From assembly GCF_030272615.1 (NCBI RefSeq), contig NW_026728909.1:186001-250000 (forward strand): 64,000 bases of DNA. The letters are read 5' to 3'. How positions within the stretch are numbered: position 1 is the first letter of the stretch; each line of letters begins with the position of its first letter. This DNA is from Cryptomeria japonica (taxonomy: Eukaryota; Streptophyta; Pinopsida; Cupressales; Cupressaceae). Below are positions 1-9,293 of the stretch, piece by piece. Under the pieces are notes generated by a model. It worked only from the letters and a program-made list of their open reading frames with translations, did no database searches and was not told the origin of the DNA. The position numbers and the translations under genes are program-made.

Positions 1-119
1 GACTGAGTCCATGCTTCCTTCGTGTCTGCCCGGGAGATCTTTTCCTATATAAATGATGAATCCTTCTTCATATACTCAATCTATCCATCTTCATTCGACC
101 GTTCAATACAGACGGTATA
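1..119 (+). promoter_or_regulatory. TLP-A1 core promoter and 5' UTR
   Basis: A TATATAAA box lies at 46-53, 74 bp before the ATG at 120, followed by an AT/TC-rich leader. The same box and spacing occur before TLP-B, and the leader ends with the shared CAGACGGTATAATGGC, so the two promoters are homologous. The upstream part of this copy lies outside the window; see 11853-12453 for the full promoter. Confidence 0.8.
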
Positions 120-903
120 ATGGCAACAGTATCAGATCTTGTGCTTATTCTTGTGGCTGGACTGGCTATATATCTTCAGATGCAAGGTAAGCTGTATTGG
201 TAACATAAGAGTTTTAGATTGAATACACTATATATCCGAGGTTCACAATAATAATATGCATGTGTTTTTTGTTGCAGAGGCGGCAGCAGTTAAGTTTGAG
301 ATAACGAACCAGTGCAGGTACACGGTTTGGGCGGCAGGATTACCCGGCGGAGGGCAGCAGCTCGACCAGGGTAAGATATGGACCGTCGATGTGCCGGCAG
401 GGACAAAGGGAGCAAGATTCTGGGGCCGAACCGGCTGCTCTTTTGATGCGAGCGACCGAGGAACCTGTCAAACCGGTGACTGCAACGGCCAATTGAGCTG
501 CCAGGTCTCGGGAGGCATTCCCACCACGCTGGCTGAGTACACCCTCAATGGAGATGGCAACAAGGACTTCTACGACGTCTCCCTGGTGGACGAATTCAAC
601 GGTCCTCTCTCCATCAATCCTACAAACGGACAGTGCACTGCCCCTGCATGCAAAGCCGACGTCAATGCTGTTTGCCCTGCTGAGTTGAAGGTGAATGGCG
701 GATGCAATAGTGCCTGCACTGTCTTTCAAACTGACCAGTATTGCTACAGAGGTGCCTATGTCGACAACTGCCCTGCCACAAACTACTCGATGATCTTCAA
801 GAACCAGTGCCCTCAGGCCTACAGTTATGCCAAGGATGATACTTCCAGCACTTTCACCTGCCCTTCTGGAACCACTGACTACAGTATTGTATTCTGTCCC
901 TAA
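120..903 (+). CDS. Thaumatin-like protein A, copy 1 (PR-5, allergen-like)
   Basis: Secreted PR-5 protein of 230 residues in two exons (120-186 and 278-903), with a 91 bp GT-AG intron in phase 1. The start was chosen because exon 1 supplies a signal peptide (about residues 1-26) that joins in frame to the mature domain; an ATG inside the intron is also open but lies past the splice donor. The five acidic-cleft residues of the family are present (Arg69, Glu109, Asp122, Asp127, Asp210), and 15 of the usual 16 cysteines. Tyr179 replaces the second Cys of the adjacent pair, so Cys187 should lack its partner. Arg36, Asp82 and Glu128 replace conserved glycines, and Asp82 breaks the classical thaumatin signature. 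This copy alone has Ile56 (Thr elsewhere). Family members act in the apoplast in defence, and conifer relatives are pollen allergens; activity here is not shown. AATAAA at 1076-1081. Confidence 0.92.
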
Positions 904-1146
904 ATCTATATAGGAGTATGCTCATCTACATCCTAATAATCAGCTATGAGTGTATCACCTCCGTATTTAGTATCTGATATATGGTGGCATAAACTATCAC
1001 TCGGTAGTCATATAAATAAGCCATCATTTGTTGTAAGGCGTTAGATGCAATTTTGAAGTATCACAGTTTACTATAAATAAAAGTCCAATATTCTAATGGG
1101 CAATTTGAAATAGGTAATTCATATGCAATATCTTTTTATAAATGTC
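904..1146 (+). other. TLP-A1 3' UTR and flank with polyadenylation signal
   Basis: This stretch aligns with the reverse complement of 9045-9293 downstream of TLP-B, including a shared segment TATCTGATATATGGTGGCAT and an AATAAA at 1076-1081. The homology fades just where the element-end segment begins, so the inverted duplication reached at least this far. Confidence 0.75.
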
Positions 1147-2240
1147 TTTTATTATTTTAGTAGGGAAGGGGTCCTAAACCCTTACAAAAAAAACAAATAA
1201 ACTAGAGAGCAACGACACAATCGCTGGCATCGGATAGCCAACACCCCAGAAAGCATAGAAACAACTCTCAAAAGTAATAAAACACTAACAATACCCACAT
1301 AACTAAACATAATAACCCTCTCCAACTTCCTACTATCCATAATACAACTACTAGCATATAACTAAAAAGAGTTCATAATAGTATCAGAGTACTTAATCCA
1401 CATGAAAACACCCAACATAAGGCATGCAGGCCTGTTTAGATAAAAGTCCATGTTAAAACTAATACTATCATCTTTTGAAATCAACCCAGACCAAAAAAAA
1501 GCACCAACCCAATAGCATCCTACTCATCCTTGATGACGTTCCATTCCCGCACAAGACACTACATCAGTTCCTTCTAGATCTTAGGTTACAACATGTCCTC
1601 TTTCTGCTCCTCTTGCAGGTTGACATCCTTCATCTTTTTTGCTTTTTTCTTCATCTTTCTCTATCTCAAGACAAACCCCATAACGACATTCTGCATAATT
1701 CATCAGTAATAGCACATAGGGAATTCAAGGCCTCTCCCATTAGCTGATGTCCTTGCCTATATTCGTCCATCTTCGCTTTAAGGTTCATGACCTTAACTTG
1801 TAGGTTAATTATCTAGTTTTGCTATTATTTGATGCTAAAATTCTCCTCCTCGGTAGGAGAGTCCTGAGAACAGGGCACCATTTCCACATCCTAAAAAAGT
1901 ATTTTGAAGCAAGGATTTTTGTTTTGAATCAACCTTGTCCTCTAGAGAATCACTTAAACCCTTTGAATCCTCCTTACTGTCCTCCCCTTGTTCCTCCCCT
2001 TCCACCTGAAATTCCTCATCCTCCCCCCCTCCTCACTAGAGCTCCTGAGTTGTCATCATCATCAAGGGTAAAAGCCTTTGCCGGTTCAGGGGAAACATCT
2101 TCGGTTTCAATTTGTTTTTCTTGTCTTTGGCGAGCAGATGAGCCGACCTTCTTTCACCAAAGTGACCCTCCTATTTCTCCTTTTCATGCAGGTTATCTTT
2201 CACCTAATCTCATAGTTCTTACAAGATGAAAAATCAGACA
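1147..2240 (-). mobile_element. Unclassified retroelement 3' end, unit 1
   Basis: Read on the minus strand, this segment has broken coding-like stretches rich in Lys/Glu (about 1640-1800), then a stop-rich T-rich tail ending in ACCCCTTCCCTACTAAAATA with an A-rich run next to the TLP-A 3' flank. That is the look of a non-LTR element tail, but I cannot name the family and see no reverse transcriptase. Plus-strand open frames at 1475-1747 and 1819-2229 are Leu/Pro-rich antisense readings and are not called as genes. Confidence 0.4.
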
Positions 2241-5130
2241 CCAATAATATCTATAGGTCCATTGCTATTGTATCCCATCCGTCGTATGATCAGGAATCAT
2301 TAACCATATTGTTGTGTTGGTATGGCCACCTCTAGAGTAGTAGCTCTGACCTCTTCCTCATCCTTGTATAGCCAACTAAGGATGTCTTTCCCTTATGATT
2401 CATTTGCTAGTGTGCCCAATTGGATAAATTTTCCATCAAACTTGGTGATGGGTTGTGTTGATTGATGTGTCGATGCAGAAGGTTGTCCATGAGATTTTGG
2501 TGATGTTGGTAATTTTGATAGACACATGGGTTCAAAATAGTATTCTCCCATGCCTTGATCTTTGATTTCAACTTTTGTTTGAAGTCCATGGATAAAGACT
2601 TGATTTTTTCTTGATGATGATCTAATGCTAAGGAAGCTGGAGCTTTCCTATTGTGTGGAACTAGGCTGTCTTGAGCTGTCCCCATAGCATTGCAATGTTG
2701 AAAAGGATTATTATCGGTAGATATGGAGATTTCCTGTCCATTATATGGGAATTTGACACACTGATGGTATGTTGAAGGCACTACTTGCATTTCATGTATC
2801 CAAGGATGACCCAATAGAATATTGTATGTTAAGTCTATGTCTAAGACTTGGCACATAGTGTCCCTTTGTATCAGTCCTACCTAAATAGGTAGTATCACTG
2901 TTCCTTTAGATGACTTGTCTTCATCATCATAGGCCTTGATGGTGATCTTTTTGTTTGGATCAATAGACTTCTCAAAGAAGCCTAATGCACGGATAAGCTT
3001 TAAAGCACATATATTGAGACCAACTCCTCCATCTATTAATACTCTTTTAACTCGATGTTTGTAGACTAAGACTTTGATATGAAGGGGAGTGTTATGTGGA
3101 TGACTCAAAGAGACATTATCATGTTGGAAAAGGTGAGTTTATGAGGCCCTGTCATATGAGCCACCATGGCTTGGAATTTTATCAATGTCCAGATCTTGAG
3201 GAATGTTTGTTTCAACCAATGCTTGTTCTAAGATATCCTTATCTTTTGGTGAGAACTTGAGCAACTCGAGTATAGATATTTGAGCAGGAGTTCTCTGTAG
3301 TTGATAAACCAAATCATATTGAGTATTGGGAATAGTGGTGGATGTTGATGTATGCCCTTTCAAGACGCATTTTTGAGCTTTGGTTGTCACATTGATTGAT
3401 GCATGGTCTTGTTTGTCCTTGATTTTTATGACACTTATTTGGTTATCATCTATCAATATGTGATTGATGGTGTTGTTGTACAGGTGATTTATACAAGCTC
3501 CTCTTGTATCATTTGATGATGGAGCTCCTCCCTTCTTGTAATTTGGAAGAGGATTTTTAAAAGCATCGTGGTCACCGTTTGTTTTGAGACCATCAACCAT
3601 TAAATCACCTCTATTGATCATATCCTGAACAATATTCTTAAGCCTCATGAAATCATTTGTGTGATGTCCTTTGTTTCGATGAAAATCACAAAAATACGAA
3701 TCATTCCACCAAGGTGGTTTGACCTGGGGTTCAAAGTTGTTTATGGTCAGTAATGTGATAATTTTGTTCGCCAGGAGTTCTCGAAATGTCAATTCTAAGG
3801 TTTTCCCTAATGGTGTGTAGATGTGTCTATTTGGGAAAGTGTTGGTGTTACCTCTTTGGTTTGTATTATTCCCTCAGTTAGCCTTGTTTATTGTTGTTGC
3901 CTTGGGTATTGTTATTGGTATTTGAAATTGAAGGTCCTTGATTGGTATTTTGTGGATAAGTGTTAGTGCCTTGATTAACACCCTTTTGATTTTTGTTAGA
4001 TTGTGGATTACCTCATAAAGCTAATACTAGTTGTTTGGACTTCATATCATTAGCATCAGCTCCTCCATCATTAACAATGTTTTTGTTTCTTGTCCAAAAT
4101 CTTGATTTGTCTAAAGTGTTGTTGTTATTTTTATTGTTAAAGGAGTGAGTGTTGGATGAGTTAATTCCTTCCTTAAATAACTTCAATGTTCCTTTCTTGA
4201 TGTAGGCTTCCTCTACTTGGATTCCATTTTCTATCAACTTGGTAAAAGCTGGTATGCATTGGAGCTTGAGTTGATAACACATCTCACTATTTAGATTGTC
4301 AATAAAGATCTCCATCTTTTCCTTTTCAGGCATGTCTCGAGGATATCTCGAAACCATACGTCTCCAACACTGAAGAAACACCATGAATGTTTCATTGCTT
4401 TTTTGTTTGGTGTTGCATACATCCAACATGGTGATTGCATCCTAAATATTATAGGAGTATTTTGTGATAAATTTGTTTACAAACTCATCAAATGATCTGA
4501 TGGGAAGTGTAAGTTTAGACAACCACTCCATTGTTTTCCCTCCCAAACTTCTTGGGAATAGTCTCATTAAGAATCATCGTGAGAAAACTCTAGGCTTATG
4601 GTACAAAATTCCCGAACATGATTGCGAGGATCACTTTTAGCATCGTATTTGTCGTACTTTCGCATATCTGAATTTGGGGGAAAAGGTATCATGTTTAATC
4701 TCCTGTCAAAGGAGTAAGGACAGATTTCATCCAAGGAGTATCGCATTGTGGTCCCTTGTTGCATGTTCTACATTTGCCTTTGCAGCATTTGGATTTGTTG
4801 TGTAAGAGTGACCATGGGTGCATTTGTATGTCGAGGGAAACCTTCCCCCTTTCATTAAGATTATCCTGAGGTCGGCCATGGTTGTGTTCGGGGGTGTTAT
4901 TTTGTTCATGCATGATTTATGGGCCATGTGTTTCTTCTTCTATTTTTTGGTCTTGATAGGCATAATTTCTAGACCTTGTTCTAAAAATTCTTTCAGCGAC
5001 ATTCCTTAAGTTTTCGGTATTAAAATCTTTAGGAAGTGTAACTCCTTTTCTAGTTAGCATGAGCATATATTTTTCCTCGTTTGCTTCAATAAGTCTTTCC
5101 ATGAGCCTTTGGAATGAGGGGTTTTCTTGA
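2241..5130 (-). pseudogene. Ty3/gypsy gag-protease-G-patch relic, unit 1
   Basis: Decayed polyprotein read right to left. Gag occupies about 5130-3140: a Cys/Pro-rich start, a core with the DKYD and LFPRSLGG motifs typical of plant Ty3/gypsy gag, and a FCDFHRNKGH segment near 3680. The retropepsin-like protease lies at about 3108-2700, with VLIDGG at its catalytic position and YNILLGHPWIH at its end. A MGY motif near 2290 with a preceding LSWLYKDEEE stretch resembles the G-patch region of Tat/Ogre-type elements. The frame is broken by a shift near 4565, a stop near 4450 (after a SYNI motif), a gap of stops at about 3795-4012, and stops near 3139 and 2880. No RT, RNase H or integrase follows, so the element is truncated. 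At its right end the coding sequence abuts an LTR fragment of opposite orientation. Confidence 0.8.
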
Positions 5131-5346
5131 CATTCTTGGAGTTGTCATTCCTAAGTCACTTTGCTCAATGATTTGAGAGAAAAGACATTGACTTGAGGGA
5201 TCATGTTAGATAGAGAACAATGGAACATCCCTTGGGAAGTTGAGCTATTCAATATAGCTCCATAACTTGCACCAAGAGTCCCATTGGTGTGTGGATCTTT
5301 TGGAACCTTAATTTTACGTTTCTGTACACCACATTTCCTGCACACA
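5131..5346 (+). mobile_element. LTR 3'-end fragment (arm 1), unit 1
   Basis: This 216 bp segment matches the reverse complement of 6608-6826 at about 94% by eye (about 12 mismatches and a 3 bp gap). It ends in CACACA, followed by a 4 bp spacer and a primer-binding site, so it is the U5 end of an LTR pointing right. It is opposite in direction to the gag relic that it touches. Confidence 0.75.
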
Positions 5347-5350
5347 TTTG

Positions 5351-5368
5351 TGGCGCCCACCATGGGGC
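5351..5368 (+). other. Primer-binding site 1, unit 1
   Basis: TGGCGCCCACCATGGGGC directly after an LTR end. It begins with TGG, complementary to a tRNA CCA end, and matches the TGGCGCCCACC form common in plant Ty3/gypsy elements. The tRNA is not assigned. Confidence 0.7.
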
Positions 5369-5434
5369 CGAACCCCATTAATCTTATCATTTTTTTTGTA
5401 GGAGCAATATTGCAAGCACGTGGGAAAGCTGGTT

Positions 5435-5712
5435 TAGCACATTGGGACCTTTCTTTAGTGCGTAGAAACATTAGTTAGTGCTTCTAGTATACTATTTAGT
5501 GAAGACCTCTCCACTAGCACATTTAGACTTTTTGTTAGCACCTGATATTCTGGTTGTATTCTATATCATCATAACGCATTCGACAAACATAGTAGAACAT
5601 TCGGTAACCATCTTAGCGCATAGAAGTCATTTTGTAGCACATTTTCATGTTTTTGTAGTGCATCTGCACGTTTCTGTAGCTCACCTGTGCAATAGTCTAA
5701 TGCATAGCTCTA
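5435..5712 (+). repeat. 21 bp periodic degenerate repeat, unit 1
   Basis: A TAG(C/T)(A/G)C-type core recurs at 5435, 5456, 5476, 5497, 5515, 5536, 5572, 5593, 5614, 5635, 5656, 5677 and 5698, a nearly constant 21 bp step with one missing beat near 5554. In one plus frame it reads as a seven-residue pattern of the VAHFHVF type, which is a consequence of the 21 bp step. Confidence 0.7.
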
Positions 5713-5869
5713 ACAAAGGAAAACGCAAAACTGTAATCGAAGAAAGAAAATTTTAGGCTTGTGAAGCCCACCCTCAGAATTTGATTATTTTGCTAACTGA
5801 TTTTGTTCAGGTTCAAACCTTTTTCTGCAGGAGCAATAGGAGTTAGTTTAAGTTTTTCTTTTCTTTCTT

Positions 5870-6410
5870 TCAAAAGTTAGTTAAAAAGAACTCACCCTCT
5901 TTTTTATTGCAAAAGCTTAAAATAAACCTCATAAGTTCTTTGGGATGTTTAAAATGAACTTCATACTTTCCTTTGGTATTTAAAACAAAACTTCATCTTT
6001 TTCTTATTGCATGGGTAAAAAGAACAACAAAGAAAAAAATTTCATTCTTCCAAGTTAGGAAAACACTTCGTTCGGGTTTTAAAAGAACAACAAATTTACT
6101 TTTCAATCAACAAAGGTAAAAAGAAATTCACCTTCCTTTGGTGCCTAAAAGGATTCATTTTAATTTATTGCAAAAGTAAAAGAAACTCATCTTTATTTTG
6201 TGCAAGGAAAAAGGGAAAGTTCTCACTTATCAACTTTAATTTTGTTGACCAAAATCACGATTTCTTTTGTTGACCAGGATTTCCAATTTTTTGATAGAAA
6301 ATCATTGCTATAAAAGGTTAAAAAGAACACCATACTTTTTGGAGCAAAATCTCCAAACAGAAGTTAGCAAATCATTTCTTTGAAAGGTTAAAAAGAACAC
6401 TTGAGTGCCT
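5870..6410 (+). repeat. Degenerate AAAAAGAAC / TTCATC repeat, unit 1
   Basis: Variants of TTAAAAAGAAC followed by TTCATC and CTTTCCTTTGG recur, at first about every 30 bp (near 5920, 5951, 5980, 6009) and then more loosely (near 6080, 6117, 6174, 6317, 6389). It is strongly asymmetric, purine-rich on the plus strand, and without coding potential. Confidence 0.5.
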
Positions 6411-6585
6411 TGTCTCGAAAGTGGAAAGTATATGCTCTCCCCTTAATTGGGTGACCAAAATGCCAAACCACTCTTTCATGCTTTCTTCATTTCAAGCAGT
6501 TAAATCATTTAGCAAGCCTGTCATCCCGAGTTTCTCTTAGAGTGCCATTTAAATGGTCGGTGAGAAGGGAATGACCTAATTTCGA

Positions 6586-6603
6586 GCCCCATGGTGGGTG
6601 CCA
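6586..6603 (-). other. Primer-binding site 2, unit 1
   Basis: On the minus strand this reads TGGCACCCACCATGGGGC, one base different from site 1 (CAC for CGC, a CpG-type transition), followed across a 4 bp spacer by the LTR end at 6608. Confidence 0.65.
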
Positions 6604-6607
6604 GAAA

Positions 6608-8035
6608 TGTTTGTGGGAAATGCAGTGGTGTACAAAAACATAAAATTCAGGTTCCAAAAGATCCACACACCAATGGGACTCTTGGTGCAAGTTATGAAGC
6701 TATATTGAATAGCTCAACTTCCCAAGGGATGTTCCATTGTTCTCTATCTCACAGGATCCCTCAAGTCAATGTCTTTTCTCTCAAATCACGGAGCAAAGTG
6801 ACTTAGGAATAACAACTCCAAGAATGGGTGATGTTTGATTAATTTACCATGATTTCATTCCTAGATATGTATGATATTGAATCTATGATGATTTTAAACT
6901 AGTATGAATTTTATGTTATGATAAAGATTAGCAATCCTCTCCTAACAATATATACTAGTCTAACATGGATATGCTATGATATTTAAAATTACTTCTAAAA
7001 TGCTATTAAGATGATTTTATCAAAGAGAGGCTAAATGCTCAGTAAAATGACTATAGATTACATGCATGAAACTTGGATATCTCAAAATGAGAGAATGAGA
7101 GCTCTATTTATAGGGAAAATAGGGAAATGGATGGTCAAGATTGGATAATCTTAACAAGGGCCAGGATTGAAAGTTATCAATCCATGTTTACAATTCTCAC
7201 CAATGAAATGGTGACAATTGTCAACAAGAGGTTGCTTGAGAGGAGATGAAATAATAATTAAATGCTTGAGAAGACATGATGGTTACCTTAGGAGCTAAGG
7301 GTTAATGTTAGGTTAGGGTTATCCATTGGATAAAGCTTTTACCCAAGCAGTAAACTCTTGTGCAAGGGTTAAAGGGATAACCAAAGTTAAAGCCATGAAT
7401 GTTTTATGAGACCCTTGGGTTAGATGAGGGTTGAGTTAGAGAGAAAGTCTCTAGCCATGAAAGAAGGTTGAGTTAACCATTAATGGTTATGAAGACTTTG
7501 AGGGTTAACTTGTTGAGGACATAAAGCCTTTAATAGTTATTGAAGACTTTGAGGGTTTGAGAAGTGACTTCCCTTTTCTTAGGGATGTGACAATAATTAG
7601 GAGATGGATTAGGCTAAATTAGAATTGATTAGAATAATCTAGAAGGGGTTTAGGGAGGCAAGTGGGAGATGTAGGAAAATGGAAGTGGAGGAAAAAGGAA
7701 TTTAATTAAAATAAAACTACTTTATTTCAATCAAATAGATGCAACTTGCATAAATACAAGTGAGGGATTTAAATAAATAAATTAGAATTATTTATTTGCA
7801 AGGATTAATTTAATTAAATGTAAGTTTAATTAAAAGGGGAGAAGGGGGAATTTAATTAAATAAAGTAATTTATTTAATCAAAGGCTAGAAAAGGCTTAGG
7901 TGAACTTAATTAAATAAATTGAGTAATTCATTTAATCAAATAGATGAATATAAAGAATTTAATTAAATAGAAGAATGAGATTAAAATAAATATTAAATAT
8001 TCATTTAGGAAAGTGGTCAGATTTATACGTCTACA
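6608..8035 (-). mobile_element. Complete LTR (1,428 bp), unit 1
   Basis: On the plus strand the segment starts TGTTTGTGGG and ends CGTCTACA, the TG...CA ends expected of an LTR. Read on the minus strand it starts TGTAGACGTATAAATC, has an AT-rich U3, a TATA box CTATAAATAG at 7113-7104, and a U5 end that matches arm 1. The U3 part (about 7690-8000) holds several TTTAATTAAA / TTTAATCAAA palindrome-like motifs. No matching second full LTR is present on the left, so a target duplication cannot be tested. Confidence 0.75.
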
Positions 8036-9044
8036 ATAATTACTATCATATCACCAATAATGTGATAAAGGCAATTTGTATGTAATATATAGTTACGGAA
8101 AAATTTCTCCCATCTTATTATTATAGTTTTAAAATTTTAAATATGTGTATATCCATGCAAATTTATTAGAATCCACTATTATGGATTGAGTTGATACAAT
8201 ATGTATTGGAAAGTAGATTAGTTTTGTGTTGAGTATATTTATTTATTAATTCTTACTCTATCTTATTAGCACCATATGTCCTTGTCACATCAAAGAGTGA
8301 CATATCTTACTACAAACATAAAATAAATACATAATGAATACATATTTCAAAATTAGAAATATATAACAACTTTCAACTAAAAAATATAAAATTAATTTCA
8401 AGTAAAATGAAATAATCTTTCCAAATAAAATAACTCATAACATTTAAATAAAAATAAGAACAAGAAAAAAAAAATGTCAAGTAATATAATTTTAATTATT
8501 GTAAAGTAATTTGGCTCATGGGTTCCTTTCCCTATTGAGGTGGTTGGAGATAGGGTGAAGAACTGATAGTGCTAAGTGCAAAAGTGTGTGGACTTCTTAA
8601 AGGCCTCCATTAATGTAGTGAGTCTAGATCATGTCAACTCGTCCTTTGCATTCACAAACAACCAAAAACCTAATCAAGATATTCCAAAAGGTAATAATGT
8701 GAAAATTGAAACTTAGTTTCTCTAGTATGTTTAGTTTGAATGTAAAGCTGATAAGAGATATTGGATGTAGCTACTATGTAGGATTTTGTCTACGTAAGTA
8801 AGAGTAGAGATGCATTCTGGCCCTATTTTAGATTTGTTATTTAATTGAAAAATTTTCAATTTTTAATATATATGGAATGCAACACCCAAAAGTAGCTAGT
8901 TTACAAAAAAATCAATTGTGACTCAAAATTTTATTTGATGAATGTAAATAATCTATATTTTAAAATTAAGATTTATAATTCAAAACAAGTAAATATCTGT
9001 ATTATTTGAATATATATATATATTTAATATATTAGAACTTAAAA
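8036..9044. other. AT-rich convergent spacer, unit 1
   Basis: No gene is recognised. The sequence is AT-rich apart from about 8510-8700, where one plus frame stays open for about 44 codons without a recognisable motif; it may be a coding relic. A short (TA)n run lies near 9010-9022. Confidence 0.6.
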
Positions 9045-9293
9045 TGTTAAAAAGATAACTGCGTATGGATTAGCTTTTCCTCATTACCCATTAAAATACC
9101 GATGGAATTTTATTTACAATAAACTGTGATACTTGGAAACTGGCATGTATACCTTACACCAACCGATGGCTTATTTACATGACTCTACCAAATGATAGTT
9201 TATGCCACCATATATCAGATACTAAATACACGGGTGATAAGATCATAGCTGATTATTTGGAGGTTATAATGACTATGATGATCCTATATATAT
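9045..9293 (-). other. TLP-B1 3' UTR and flank
   Basis: Reverse-complement homologue of the TLP-A 3' flank. It carries AATAAA on the minus strand at 9114-9109. Confidence 0.7.

Larger units (their letters stand above)
5369..6585. mobile_element. Retroelement leader between the two LTR ends, unit 1
   Basis: Non-coding stretch between two facing primer-binding sites. It holds the 21 bp periodic repeat (5435-5712) and a purine-rich degenerate repeat (5870-6410). Short open frames here follow the repeat and are not considered genes. Confidence 0.6.

Noticed and set aside
256-277. ATG inside the TLP-A intron as the true start codon
   Set aside because: It lies after a good splice donor and just before the acceptor, and would give a protein with a much shorter leader; the spliced start has a proper TATA spacing and signal peptide and is conserved in TLP-B.
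340-729. Minus-strand 129-codon open frame inside TLP-A exon 2, and similar antisense frames in every TLP gene
   Set aside because: It is antisense to a well-supported exon, has no family motif and no promoter; it reflects the codon composition of the real gene.
1475-2229. Two plus-strand open frames rich in Leu and Pro
   Set aside because: They run antisense to the coding-like remnants of the element end, show low complexity, and resemble no protein I know.
5151-5471. 106-codon minus-strand frame and the similar 71-codon plus-strand frame at 6591-6806
   Set aside because: Both lie on the inverted LTR ends and read the same LTR sequence through the primer-binding site; similarity of the peptides follows from the DNA repeat, not from a gene.
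5435-5712. CRISPR-like spacing of short repeats
   Set aside because: Units are about 21 bp with no conserved palindromic repeat and no unique spacers, in a plant retroelement.
5478-5756. 92-codon plus-strand frame with a seven-residue periodic pattern
   Set aside because: The pattern is produced by the 21 bp DNA repeat; the frame starts without context and ends just after the repeat.
7295-7320. TTAGGG/TTAGGTTAGGG-like stretch resembling plant telomere repeat
   Set aside because: Only one or two imperfect motifs inside an LTR; not an array.
8510-8700. Possible small gene in the less AT-rich part of the spacer
   Set aside because: The longest open stretch is about 44 codons between stops, with no start context, motif or splice structure I can support.
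9005-9035. (TA)n run as a possible functional element
   Set aside because: Short, common in AT-rich plant DNA, and identical in all units.
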